Assembly (NCBI RefSeq): GCF_000720455.1
Contig: NZ_JOAK01000047.1
Span: 1-26,436 of the forward strand
From: Streptomyces virginiae
GTDB taxonomy: Bacteria > Actinomycetota > Actinomycetes > Streptomycetales > Streptomycetaceae
Direction: 5' to 3'
Length of the DNA: 26,436 nucleotides
Shown here: one piece after another, positions 13,831 to 21,367 of the stretch
Layout: the number at the start of each line of letters is the position of its first letter
Position numbering within the stretch: the first letter of the stretch is position 1
Notes under the pieces: generated by a model
Seen by the model: the letters and a program-made list of their open reading frames with translations, nothing else
Told to the model about the DNA's origin: nothing
Database searches by the model: none
Program-made: the position numbers and the translations under genes

Positions 13831-14795
13831 ACACACGTCCCGACCAGCCGCTGCGGCTCGGTACGCGGCGGAGCAAGCTGGCCATGTCCCAGTCGGGGCA
13901 CGTCGCCGACGCGGTCCGGGCGATCACCGGCCGGCCCGTCGAGCTCGTGGAGATCACGACCTACGGCGACGTCTCGCGCGAGCACCTCGCCCAGATCGGC
14001 GGCACCGGCGTGTTCGTCACCGCCCTGCGCGACGCGCTGCTGCGCGGCGAGGTCGACTTCGCCGTGCACTCGCTGAAGGACCTGCCGACCACGCAGCCCG
14101 ACGACCTCGTCATCGCGGCCATGCCCCGGCGCGAGGACGCCCGCGACGCGCTCGTCGCCCGCGACGGCCTGACCTTCGAGCAGCTGCCCGACGGCGCCCG
14201 CATCGGTACCGGCTCGCCGCGGCGCACCGCCCAGCTCAACCACCTGGCGCGCTCGCTCGGCAAGCGGATCGAGACCGTCCCGATCCGCGGCAACGTCGAC
14301 ACCCGTATCGGATTCGTCCGCGACGGCGAACTCGACGCCGTCGTCCTGGCGGCCGCCGGCCTGAACCGGATCGGCCGCGGTGACGAAGCCACCGACCTGC
14401 TGTCCGTCGACAGCATCCTCCCCGCCCCCGGCCAGGGAGCCCTGGCCGTGGAGTGCCCCGCGTCCTCCACGGACCTCATCGCCGCGCTCGGACGGCTCGA
14501 CGACCCGCACACCCGGGCCGCCGTGACCGCGGAGCGTTCTCTGCTCGCCGCCCTGGAGGCCGGCTGCAGCGCACCCGTGGGCGCGTTCGCCGACCTGCTG
14601 GCCGACGGACGGATTGTCAATGAAATGCGCCTGCGCGGCGTCGTCGGAACCCTCGACGGCTCGACGCTGGTGCAGCTGTCCACCACCGGTCCCGTGCCCC
14701 AGTCGTACGACGAGGCCATGGCGCTCGGCCGCGAACTCGCGGACGAGATGCTGGCCAAGGGCGCGGCCGGTCTGATGGGGGAGCGATCGCTTTGA
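13827..14795 (+). CDS. hemC: Porphobilinogen deaminase (hydroxymethylbilane synthase)
   Basis: This 322-residue cytosolic enzyme joins four porphobilinogens into hydroxymethylbilane. Visible family motifs are LGTRRSKLAM near the N-terminus, the catalytic region HSLKDLP (81-87), IGTGSPRR (126-133), RGNVDTR (154-160), and LEAGCSAPVGA. In the last motif, Cys247 carries the dipyrromethane cofactor. All key residues are kept and the length is normal. The start ATG 13827 overlaps the hemA stop (ATGA), with AGGACGGG as SD. Longer in-frame starts lie inside hemA and can be set aside. Its product is the substrate of the HemD domain encoded next. Confidence 0.97.
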   Translation: MNTRPDQPLRLGTRRSKLAMSQSGHVADAVRAITGRPVELVEITTYGDVSREHLAQIGGTGVFVTALRDALLRGEVDFAVHSLKDLPTTQPDDLVIAAMPRREDARDALVARDGLTFEQLPDGARIGTGSPRRTAQLNHLARSLGKRIETVPIRGNVDTRIGFVRDGELDAVVLAAAGLNRIGRGDEATDLLSVDSILPAPGQGALAVECPASSTDLIAALGRLDDPHTRAAVTAERSLLAALEAGCSAPVGAFADLLADGRIVNEMRLRGVVGTLDGSTLVQLSTTGPVPQSYDEAMALGRELADEMLAKGAAGLMGERSL

Positions 14796-16459
14796 ACCCC
14801 TCAAGTCCGACCACCTCCGCTTTTCCGGCCGTCGCCGCCCACGGACGCGTCACCTTCCTCGGTGCCGGCCCGGGCGACCCGGGTCTGCTGACGCTGCGCG
14901 CCGTCGAGGCGCTCGCCGCCGCGGACGTACTGATCGCGGAGCCCGAGGTGCTCGAGGTCGTACGGACGCATGCGCGCGCGGGTGTCGACACGCCGCAGCT
15001 GACGGTAGCTGACGAAGTGTCAGCAGCCGCCGGGGTCCCGGTGATCCGGGACGCGGCCAATCTTGTCATGGAGGCCGCACGCTCCGGCAGGCGGGTCGTG
15101 CGTGCCGTCACGGGCGACCCCGGACTCGACGGCAACGCCGCCGAGGAGATGCTCGCGTGCGCGACGGAGGGGATCCCCTTCGAGGTGGTGCCCGGCGTCG
15201 CGACCGCCGTCGGCGTGCCCGCGTACGCCGGTGTCCCGCTGCGCGACAAGCAGGGCGCGGACGTGCGGTTCGTCGACGCGAAGACCGCCTCGGCACGCTG
15301 CTGGAGCGAGGTCGGCACCAGCGACGGCACCCTCGTCGTCTCCGCGACCCTGGAGACCGTCCCGGCCGCCGCGGCCGAGCTGGTGAGCGCCGGGCGCAAG
15401 CCCGACACCCCGCTGACCGTGACGGTCTCCGGCACGACGACGCGGCAGCGGACCTGGTGCGCGACCCTCGGCACGATCGCCCAGGTGTTCAAGCAGGGCA
15501 AGGTCCTGCCCTCGCCCGAGGGCGGCCGCTCCGTCATATGCGTGGTCGGCGAGCACGGCGCCGCCGCGCGCCGCGAGGACCTGTCCTGGTTCGAGTCGAA
15601 GCCGCTGTTCGGCTGGCGCGTCCTCGTACCGCGCACGAAGGAACAGGCCGCATCGCTCTCCGACCAGCTGCGTTCCTACGGTGCGGTGCCGCACGAGGTG
15701 CCGACGATCGCCGTGGAGCCGCCGCGCACCCCGCAGCAGATGGAGCGCGCGGTGAAGGGGCTGGTGACGGGCCGCTACGAGTGGATCGCCTTCACCTCGG
15801 TCAACGCCGTCAAGGCCGTCCGCGAGAAGTTCGAGGAGTACGGGCTCGACGCGCGCGCCTTCGCGGGCATCAAGGTCGCCGCGGTCGGCGAGCAGACGGC
15901 GGCCGCGCTGGTCGAGTTCGGCGTCAAGCCCGACCTGGTGCCGAGCGGCGAGCAGTCCGCGGCCGGGCTGCTGGAGGACTGGCCGCCGTACGACCCGGTC
16001 TTCGACCCGATCGACCGCGTCTTCCTGCCGCGGGCCGACATCGCCACGGAGACACTGGTCGCCGGGCTGATCGAGCTCGGGTGGGAGGTCGACGACGTCA
16101 CCGCCTACCGGACCGTGCGCGCGTCGCCGCCGCCGGCGGACACGCGCGAGGCGATCAAGGGCGGCGGCTTCGACGCCGTTCTCTTCACCTCGTCCTCCAC
16201 CGTCCGCAACCTGGTCGGCATCGCGGGCAAGCCGCACAACGTGACGGTCATCGCCTGTATCGGGCCGGCAACGGCCAAGACCGCCGAGGAGCACGGCCTG
16301 CGGGTCGACGTCCTCTCCCCCGAGCCGTCGGTGTCCAAGCTCGCGGAGGCCCTCGCCGAGTACGGCGCGGCACGCCGCGAGGCGGCCAAGGAGGCCGGCG
16401 AGACGGTGTTCCGCCCGAGCGAGCGCCGGCCGGGCGCGCGCAGGCGTCGCACGACGTGA
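14792..16459 (+). CDS. hemD: Uroporphyrinogen-III synthase fused to a SUMT-like methyltransferase
   Basis: This 555-residue fusion has two parts. Residues 18 to about 255 are a tetrapyrrole methyltransferase fold (VTFLGAGPGDPGLLTLRAVEAL, VPGVATAVGVPAYAGVPL). About 272-530 are the uroporphyrinogen-III synthase (FGWRVLVPRTKEQAASLSDQL, YEWIAFTSVNAV, DAVLFTSSSTVRNL, CIGPATAKTAEEHGLRVD). The synthase closes hydroxymethylbilane to uroporphyrinogen III. A methyltransferase domain would start siroheme or cobalamin synthesis, but its usual KGGDPxxFGRGGEE loop is here TGDPGLDGNAAEE (about 107-119), so activity is uncertain. The start is TTG 14792, overlapping the hemC stop, with a strong GGGGGAG 8 nt upstream. 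A C-terminal basic tail follows. It is the last gene of the rex-hem operon, before a perfect hairpin. Confidence 0.93.
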   Translation: MNPSSPTTSAFPAVAAHGRVTFLGAGPGDPGLLTLRAVEALAAADVLIAEPEVLEVVRTHARAGVDTPQLTVADEVSAAAGVPVIRDAANLVMEAARSGRRVVRAVTGDPGLDGNAAEEMLACATEGIPFEVVPGVATAVGVPAYAGVPLRDKQGADVRFVDAKTASARCWSEVGTSDGTLVVSATLETVPAAAAELVSAGRKPDTPLTVTVSGTTTRQRTWCATLGTIAQVFKQGKVLPSPEGGRSVICVVGEHGAAARREDLSWFESKPLFGWRVLVPRTKEQAASLSDQLRSYGAVPHEVPTIAVEPPRTPQQMERAVKGLVTGRYEWIAFTSVNAVKAVREKFEEYGLDARAFAGIKVAAVGEQTAAALVEFGVKPDLVPSGEQSAAGLLEDWPPYDPVFDPIDRVFLPRADIATETLVAGLIELGWEVDDVTAYRTVRASPPPADTREAIKGGGFDAVLFTSSSTVRNLVGIAGKPHNVTVIACIGPATAKTAEEHGLRVDVLSPEPSVSKLAEALAEYGAARREAAKEAGETVFRPSERRPGARRRRTT

Positions 16460-16496
16460 GCGGCTTAGGCGGCCGGACACGGTCCGACGAAACGGT

Positions 16497-16532
16497 CGAG
16501 GGGCCCGGGTGCACACGCACCCGGGCCCCTCG
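16497..16532 (+). terminator. Terminator of the rex-hemACD operon
   Basis: A perfect 16-bp stem (CGAGGGGCCCGGGTGC and its complement) closes an ACAC loop 38 nt after the hemD stop. No U tract follows. It separates the hem operon from the repeat-protein gene. Confidence 0.88.
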
Positions 16533-16620
16533 CGTCGCTCCGGCCGCGGTAATCCCGTTGTGCGGTGAGCCCCCGCCCGGAAAGGATCACCGCCGGACCG
16601 CACGGGAGACGGGGGAGCGG

Positions 16621-18081
16621 ATGACGGACGAGGACGCCCGCCTGGCGGCGGCGGTACGGGCGGGGGACTTCCCGGAGGTCCACGCCCTGCTGTGGACGGG
16701 GGCGGACCCCGAAACGGTGGGGGAGGACGGTCTGCCGGTGCTGTGCACCGCGGTGGCCGCACACGACGAGGAGACCGTCCGGGCCCTGCTGCGGGCCGGA
16801 TCCCGCCCGGACACCACCGGCGCGCAGGGACTGCCGGTGCTGTGCACGGCGGTGGCCGCCTTCGCCCACCGGATCACCGAGGCCCTCGTGGAAGCCGGCG
16901 CCGACCCGGACCGGGTGCTGCCGGACGGCACGACACCCCTGCTGCGGGCCGTCGAGGGCGGCTCCCCGGCCACCGTCACGGCGCTGCTGTGGTCCAGGGA
17001 CCTCCAGGAGCCGGAACTGCGGCTGGCACAGCCGGAGCGCGAGCGGCTGCTCGCCGCCGCCCGCCACTGGTACGGGACGGGAGCGGAAGCGGAACTGCGC
17101 CGCCGGACCGGGGACGCCGGCCCGGCCACGACGTCCACGGTCGGCGACGAGTGGTGCGAGGTCGAGCAGATCACGCTCGGCGGGCGGACCGTCCGAGCCG
17201 GACACGGCGCCGTCCTGACCACCCTGGAGTCGGTGTTCGCGGCCCCGGCCCCGCTGACGGAACTGGTGGCCCGCGCCGTCCGGCACCCTGATCCCCGGCA
17301 CGTGGACTGGGCAGCGTCCCGGGCCGAACTGGGAGCACGCCTCGACGAGGGAGCCCGGGAGCTGGTCACCGCCCTGCACCGCCACCCGTCCGCCGCCCAC
17401 CGGCGCTTCGCCGCCGACTGTCTGGCGTCCTGGCAGTTCGGCCTGAACCGCGCGGCGTACCCGCACCACGAGGAGGACCGTGATCTCCTCGCCGCCTGGG
17501 CGGAGACGGAGACGGATCCCGAGGCTCTCGCCGAGGTCCTGTGGGCCCTCGCCGAAAACGAAGAGGAACACCCCCGGCTGGAGGCCCTCGGCCTGCGGTA
17601 CGCCGACCACCCCGACCCGCGGGTGCGACGCAAGGCGACCGACTGCCTCTGGTGGCACGACCGGCCCCTGACGGCCGGGGCCACCGCCGCACTGCGCGCC
17701 CTGACGCAGGACCCGGACGACGAGGTCCGCTTCGACGCCGCCCGGATCCTGCTCGGGGGAGAGGGCGGAACGCCGGACGAGCTCCGTGCCGTCGTACGCG
17801 ACCTGGTGCGCGACCCGCACAGCCCGGTGCGCGGCGCGGCGGCGGAGGCCCTGGCCGAGTCCGACGACCGCACGGCCGACGCCACGGCGCTGTTGCTGGC
17901 CGTCCTGGACAGCGACGACCGCATCGTGCGCCTGATCGGCGCCTACGGCCTGGCCCTGCGGGACGACCCGTACACGCCGCAGGCGTACGCGCGGGTCGAG
18001 GAACTCGGCCCCATATACCGGCCCGACCACCGGGCGAACGCGTTCGAGGACTGGCGCCGGCGCAACGAGCCGCCGGTCTAG
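16621..18081 (+). CDS. Ankyrin-repeat plus HEAT-repeat protein
   Basis: This 486-residue soluble protein is made almost wholly of helical repeats. Residues 1-135 hold about four ankyrin repeats (AVRAGDFPEVHALLWTGADP, DEETVRALLRAGSRPDTTG, HRITEALVEAGADPD, DGTTPLLRAVEGG). Repeats two and three both contain GLPVLCTAVAA, 99 nt apart, a sign of recent duplication or conversion. Residues 250-470 hold about five HEAT-like repeats (HPSAAHRRFAADCLA, HPDPRVRRKATDCLW, DPDDEVRFDAARILL, DPHSPVRGAAAEALA, DSDDRIVRLIGAYGLA). Such proteins are binding scaffolds and no enzyme motif is seen. Start ATG 16621 has GGGGGAG 5 nt upstream. The stop codon overlaps the stop of the convergent peptidase gene in CTAG. It interrupts the ancestral hemD-hemB adjacency, so it was probably gained. 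Function unknown. Confidence 0.85.
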   Translation: MTDEDARLAAAVRAGDFPEVHALLWTGADPETVGEDGLPVLCTAVAAHDEETVRALLRAGSRPDTTGAQGLPVLCTAVAAFAHRITEALVEAGADPDRVLPDGTTPLLRAVEGGSPATVTALLWSRDLQEPELRLAQPERERLLAAARHWYGTGAEAELRRRTGDAGPATTSTVGDEWCEVEQITLGGRTVRAGHGAVLTTLESVFAAPAPLTELVARAVRHPDPRHVDWAASRAELGARLDEGARELVTALHRHPSAAHRRFAADCLASWQFGLNRAAYPHHEEDRDLLAAWAETETDPEALAEVLWALAENEEEHPRLEALGLRYADHPDPRVRRKATDCLWWHDRPLTAGATAALRALTQDPDDEVRFDAARILLGGEGGTPDELRAVVRDLVRDPHSPVRGAAAEALAESDDRTADATALLLAVLDSDDRIVRLIGAYGLALRDDPYTPQAYARVEELGPIYRPDHRANAFEDWRRRNEPPV

Positions 18082-19658
18082 GTGAAGGGAACCCGGTCCG
18101 GGCGGCAGACCGTGCCGGGAGGCGGAAGCGTCCCGTCGACGAGGTAGCGGCTCTCGTACGCGCTGATGCAGCTGCTGGCGTTGTTGAACAGCGCGGTGTG
18201 CCCGTACCCGTCGTTCGTGAGCAGGCGGGCGTCCGCCAGCTCACGGGCCATGGCCTCGGCACCCGCGTAGGGCGTGGAGGGGTCGTACCGGGTCCCGATC
18301 ACCAGGACGGGACGGGCGGTGGGCTTGTCCCACGGGCCGTCGTACCCGGCGGCCGACCGGGCCGGCCAGGCGGCGCAGGCCTCCGCCGCCCACGTCCAGA
18401 AGCGTCCCGCGTCGCCGGCCCGCCGGGCGCTGTCCTCCTCCAGACCCCGGTAGGCGGCGGGGTCGCGCGGATTGGGGCTGTCGGAGCACCACACGGCCGC
18501 CGCCTGTTCGTCGCCGAGGTACGGGTTCGGCTCCGCCACCGGGGGCGGCGGCGGATACACGGCGGGCTTCGGGGCACGGCCCTGCGACAGCTCCTGCAGC
18601 CGGCCGGCGAGGGCGGGCCAGCCGCCGACGATGTAGAGGCCCTGCACCGTGTCGGCGACCGTCCTGGCGTACGTCCACGGGCCCACCGGCTGCTCCCGGA
18701 GCTGCTGCATCAGCCGGTCGAACTTCTCGCGGGTGGCCTGGGGACTGCCCGCGGAGAAGGCGCAGCGGGTCGCGGGCGCCGCTCCGCAGAGGGTGAGGAA
18801 CCGGTCCAGGGTGGCGGCGGCGGTGCGGTCCGAGCCCATGCGCAGGAAGGTGGTGGTGCGCGGCTCGCCCTGCGAGTTGCCGTTCGTCCAGGCCTGCGGG
18901 TCGATGTTGCTGTCGAGGACCATGGCGCGGACATTGCCGGGGAAGAGGTTGGCGTAGGTGGCTCCCAGGATGGTCCCGTAGGAGACGCCGAGGTAGTTCA
19001 GCCGCGGTTCGCCCACCGACCGGCGGAGCAGGTCGAGGTCCCGGGCGGTGTCGGCGGTGGACACGTGGCGCAGCAGGTCCGGGTCGCGCTTCTCGCAGAG
19101 CCGGCCGAGCTCCTCGTAGGCGTCGGTCCAGGCCTTGCGCTCCTGCGCGCCGACGGGGAAGCCGCCGGGTGGGCGGGCCGCCCAGGCCTTGGCCTCCTCG
19201 GCGGTGTCGAAGCAGTTCACGGCGGTGCTGTTGCCGATCCCGCGCGGGTCCCAGCTGACGATGTCGAACCGCTCCCGCACTTCCTTCGGGAAGGCGTCGT
19301 AGTTCTGCGGCACCTGCACGGTCCCGGGGCCCCCGGGCCCGCCGGGGTTCACGAAGAGCGTGCCGACGCGCCGGCCGGGATCGGTGGCCTTCCGCCGGAC
19401 GACCGCCAGGTCGATGGTGCGGCCCGCGGGGGCGGCGTGGTCGAGCGGCACCTTCGCGGTGGCGCAGTCCCACGGGCTGCCGGGCTTGCAGGGACTCCAG
19501 TCCAGCCGCGGAACGCCGCTCACCTGTGGTGACGGAGAAGGGGGCGCGCCGCTTGCGGCGGCGGGCCCGGGCCCGGTGAGCAGCGCCGAACAAGCCAGCG
19601 CCGCGGTGAGGACCGCCGCACGGCGCCGACGGCGAGGTGTGGGACCTGGTGCGGACAT
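18078..19658 (-). CDS. Secreted alpha/beta-hydrolase, Tap/Slp-type tripeptidyl aminopeptidase
   Basis: This 526-residue exported serine hydrolase resembles the Streptomyces tripeptidyl aminopeptidases (Tap, SlpD/E), which trim peptides outside the cell. The N-terminus is basic (PRRRRR), then hydrophobic (AAVLTAALACSALL), with likely cleavage after AAAS near residue 36. GTLFVNPGGPGGPG is the oxyanion-hole loop. FDIVSWDPRGIGNS is typical of the family. The nucleophile is Ser226 in GVSYGTILG, the acid is in VIGTRYDPSTP, and the histidine is in DGYGHTALFN near the C-terminus. I chose ATG 19658 because GGAGGAGGG precedes it by about 3 nt; the 13-residue longer start has no such site. A cysteine in the signal (ALAC) does not fit a lipobox well. 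It converges with the repeat-protein gene, sharing the stop bases CTAG. Confidence 0.9.
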   Translation of the reverse strand: MSAPGPTPRRRRRAAVLTAALACSALLTGPGPAAASGAPPSPSPQVSGVPRLDWSPCKPGSPWDCATAKVPLDHAAPAGRTIDLAVVRRKATDPGRRVGTLFVNPGGPGGPGTVQVPQNYDAFPKEVRERFDIVSWDPRGIGNSTAVNCFDTAEEAKAWAARPPGGFPVGAQERKAWTDAYEELGRLCEKRDPDLLRHVSTADTARDLDLLRRSVGEPRLNYLGVSYGTILGATYANLFPGNVRAMVLDSNIDPQAWTNGNSQGEPRTTTFLRMGSDRTAAATLDRFLTLCGAAPATRCAFSAGSPQATREKFDRLMQQLREQPVGPWTYARTVADTVQGLYIVGGWPALAGRLQELSQGRAPKPAVYPPPPPVAEPNPYLGDEQAAAVWCSDSPNPRDPAAYRGLEEDSARRAGDAGRFWTWAAEACAAWPARSAAGYDGPWDKPTARPVLVIGTRYDPSTPYAGAEAMARELADARLLTNDGYGHTALFNNASSCISAYESRYLVDGTLPPPGTVCRPDRVPFT

Positions 19659-19746
19659 CCGCCCTCCTCCGACGCGGCGAGGGCACGATGTACTCACGCC
19701 TCTGCCACCACGAAACCGCGGATCGCCGAGGCGCGCGACCGGAGGC

Positions 19747-19989
19747 TCAGGAACGCACCCAGCGGGTCAGACCGGCCCAGGCGGCGGGGGCGAGCGCGAG
19801 CACGGGCCCGTCGCTGACCTTGGAGTCCCGAACGTGCACCTGTTCGGCGGGGCAGGTGGCAACCTCTACGCAGGCCCCGCCTTCGTCACCGCTGTAGGAG
19901 GACTTCCGCCAGGCGAAGGCGGCCTCCAGGCACTGGCCGCCCTCGTCGCTGCTGTAGCTGGACTTGAACCACTTCAGTGGGGTGCTCAT
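19747..19989 (-). CDS. DUF397 domain protein with a doubled motif
   Basis: This 80-residue protein contains the DUF397 signature twice: WFKSSYSSDEGGQCLEAAF (7-25) and WRKSSYSGDEGGACVEVAT (27-45). It then has the usual ending VHVRDSKVSDGPVLAL and AWAGL. BldB and many small Streptomyces proteins have one such motif. DUF397 proteins are partners of DUF5753-containing XRE regulators encoded next to them, and this start overlaps the stop of such a regulator (ATGA), so the two are made together. The doubled N-terminal strand pair is odd and probably arose by internal duplication. It likely modulates DNA binding by the XRE protein; the signal involved is unknown. Confidence 0.9.
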   Translation of the reverse strand: MSTPLKWFKSSYSSDEGGQCLEAAFAWRKSSYSGDEGGACVEVATCPAEQVHVRDSKVSDGPVLALAPAAWAGLTRWVRS

Positions 19990-20810
19990 GTCTCTCCTGC
20001 CAGCCGGTCCAACAGGTCCTTCGTCTCCGCGAAGTTGAGGGCCTGTGACCGCAGCATCGCATACTTCTGGGAGAGGATGCTGACCTCGTTCGGGTCCCTG
20101 ACGAGAATGCTTCCGCGCTGGGTTTCCGAGTAGGCGAGCTGCTGGAACTCGGGTGTCTCCAGCAGGGTGAAGGGGCCTGCGAGGCCCGCGTGGGCGGTGA
20201 GCCCGAGGGGCAGCACCTGGAGGGAGATGGCCGGGCGGTCGGCGCAGGCGCGCAGGTGCCGGATCTGCTCCCGGTAGACCTCGTCCCCGCCGATCCGGTC
20301 CCGCAGGGCCGCCTCCCAGATCACGAAGCTGAGGGTGGGCGGGACGGCGCGGCGCAGGATCTCCTGGCGCTTCATCCGGTGAGCGGTCTGCAGCTCTATC
20401 TTCGCCTCCCCGACGAAGGGGACGCGGCAGCCGAGTACCGCACGGGCGTAGGCCTCGGTCTGGAGCAGACCCGGAACGGTCATCGTGTCGAACCAGGACA
20501 GCGCCAGGGCCTCCGCCTCCCGCTCCATGTACTCCTCCGCCCAGGCCGGGACCATGTCCACCTCCGGGAGGCGGTTCGCCACGACGGACAGGAGGCCGGG
20601 CAGGCCCAGGGCGCGGTCCATCCTCTCGGCGACGTTCGGCATCAGGACCCGTCGGCCCTGCTCGATCGAGGCGATGGTCTCGACGTCCAGGTGCAGGGTC
20701 TCCGCGAAGGCGCGCTGGGTCAGTCCTCCGGCGATGCGGGCGGCGGCGACCAGGGCGCCGACCATCTTCATGGCGGTCTCGTTGGGCCGCGGCCTCTTGC
20801 GTACTGGCAT
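19986..20810 (-). CDS. XRE-family regulator with DUF5753 domain (WhiJ-like)
   Basis: This 274-residue cytosolic DNA-binding protein has a helix-turn-helix of the Cro/C1 type at about residues 18-72 (AARIAGGLTQRAFAETLHLDVETIASIEQGRR). The DUF5753 region runs from about 95 to the end (WFDTMTVPGLLQTEAYARAVL, RMKRQEIL, SFVIWEAALRDRIGG, LQVLPLG, GPFTLLE). WhiJ and its many Streptomyces paralogues share this layout and act with a DUF397 protein, encoded here immediately downstream with a 4-nt overlap. An RsbW-like ATPase gene diverges from it, a grouping that recurs in Streptomyces (the abaA-like loci). The palindrome overlapping its own promoter is the likely operator, so autoregulation is expected. 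ATG 20810 has GGGGAG about 11 nt upstream. Confidence 0.92.
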   Translation of the reverse strand: MPVRKRPRPNETAMKMVGALVAAARIAGGLTQRAFAETLHLDVETIASIEQGRRVLMPNVAERMDRALGLPGLLSVVANRLPEVDMVPAWAEEYMEREAEALALSWFDTMTVPGLLQTEAYARAVLGCRVPFVGEAKIELQTAHRMKRQEILRRAVPPTLSFVIWEAALRDRIGGDEVYREQIRHLRACADRPAISLQVLPLGLTAHAGLAGPFTLLETPEFQQLAYSETQRGSILVRDPNEVSILSQKYAMLRSQALNFAETKDLLDRLAGET

Positions 20811-20838
20811 GTCCGTTGAACTCCCCGCCTCGGCGCGC

Positions 20839-20868
20839 GAGATACCCGTACCAACCCGTACTCCTCAA
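20839..20868 (-). promoter_or_regulatory. Candidate promoter of the XRE-DUF397 operon
   Basis: On the minus strand TTGAGG (20868-20863) and TATCTC (20844-20839) are 18 nt apart. The -35 lies at the centre of the 28-bp palindrome, so a bound regulator would compete with RNA polymerase. Confidence 0.45.
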
Positions 20869-20880
20869 GGAGTACGGGTT
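20853..20880. promoter_or_regulatory. Perfect 28-bp palindrome in the XRE/ATPase divergent region
   Basis: AACCCGTACTCCT, a CA spacer, and the exact complement AGGAGTACGGGTT form 13-bp arms. A further ACCCGTA copy lies at 20845-20851, next to the left arm. It sits between the divergent XRE and ATPase genes and is the natural operator for the XRE protein. Its position makes a terminator unlikely. Confidence 0.75.
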
Positions 20881-20923
20881 GCTCTTCTCCTCCACGCTAG
20901 TGACGCAGGGCGACGATGGCGGG

Positions 20924-21367
20924 GTGAACGTGGATATCCAACCGGCCCTGCTGCGCGAGCGGTTCTACCCGCGCAGCCGCCAGACCGTGCGCCCTGCCAG
21001 GCAGTTCGCGGCAGAGACACTTCACGCGTGGGGTGTCACATGCCGCCACGACGACGTGTTGCTCTGCGTGAGCGAGCTGGCGACCAACGCCCTGCTGCAC
21101 GGCGTGCTGCCCGGCCGCGGCTACCGGCTGCGGATGCTGCGCTACGACGGCGCCGTACGGGTCGAGGTCCACGACAGCGGCGGCGGCCGGCCGCGGATCG
21201 CGGGCCGGGACCCGGGCGCCGAGGGCGGGCGCGGGTTGCTGCTGGTGGCGGCGGTCGCGGACCGGTGGGGGATCGGGGCACGCGTACCGGGCAAGGCGGT
21301 GTGGTGCGAGTTCGCCGTCGGGCCGGCGGGGGCGGTCGGCGCGGGCGGGCCCGGTGACGGGCTCTAG
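20924..21367 (+). CDS. RsbW-like ATP-binding protein (anti-sigma kinase-like HATPase)
   Basis: This protein of about 147 residues has a single GHKL ATPase domain. The N box is ELATNALLHG (51-60), the G1 box DSGGGRP (84-90), and the G2 box GGRGLLLV (101-108). The N-terminal FYPRSRQTVRPARQF is typical of the large Streptomyces set of small RsbW-like ATPases. They may bind sigma or anti-anti-sigma factors, but most have no proven partner. The start is uncertain: GTG 20924 and GTG 20930 both lie after GGCGGGG, and GTG 20900 is also in frame. The TTG at 20816 would put the palindrome inside the gene and is rejected. The last ~15 residues are Gly/Ala-rich, and the TAG stop comes from the edge of the MITE-like element, so the C-terminus may have been changed by that insertion. 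Confidence 0.85.
   Translation: MNVDIQPALLRERFYPRSRQTVRPARQFAAETLHAWGVTCRHDDVLLCVSELATNALLHGVLPGRGYRLRMLRYDGAVRVEVHDSGGGRPRIAGRDPGAEGGRGLLLVAAVADRWGIGARVPGKAVWCEFAVGPAGAVGAGGPGDGL

Noticed and set aside
15020..16762. Minus-strand open frame opposite hemD
   Set aside because: Arg/Pro/Gly-rich shadow with no recognisable motif and no SD.
15157..18081. Long plus-strand frame (974 codons) running from hemD into the repeat-protein gene
   Set aside because: Only the part from ATG 16621 has domain content. The upstream part is hemD read out of frame, interrupted by a terminator hairpin.
19040..19658. Lipoprotein signal in the Tap-type peptidase (cysteine in ALAC)
   Set aside because: The residues before the cysteine do not fit the usual lipobox, and a signal peptidase I site after AAAS is more likely.
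19747..20895. 382-codon minus-strand frame that includes the DUF397 sequence at its end
   Set aside because: Only the last 80 codons, from ATG 19989, are real. The earlier part is the XRE gene read in another phase.
20816..20923. Longer N-terminus for the RsbW-like ATPase from TTG 20816
   Set aside because: It would place the palindromic operator and promoter inside the coding region. The extra residues do not resemble the family.
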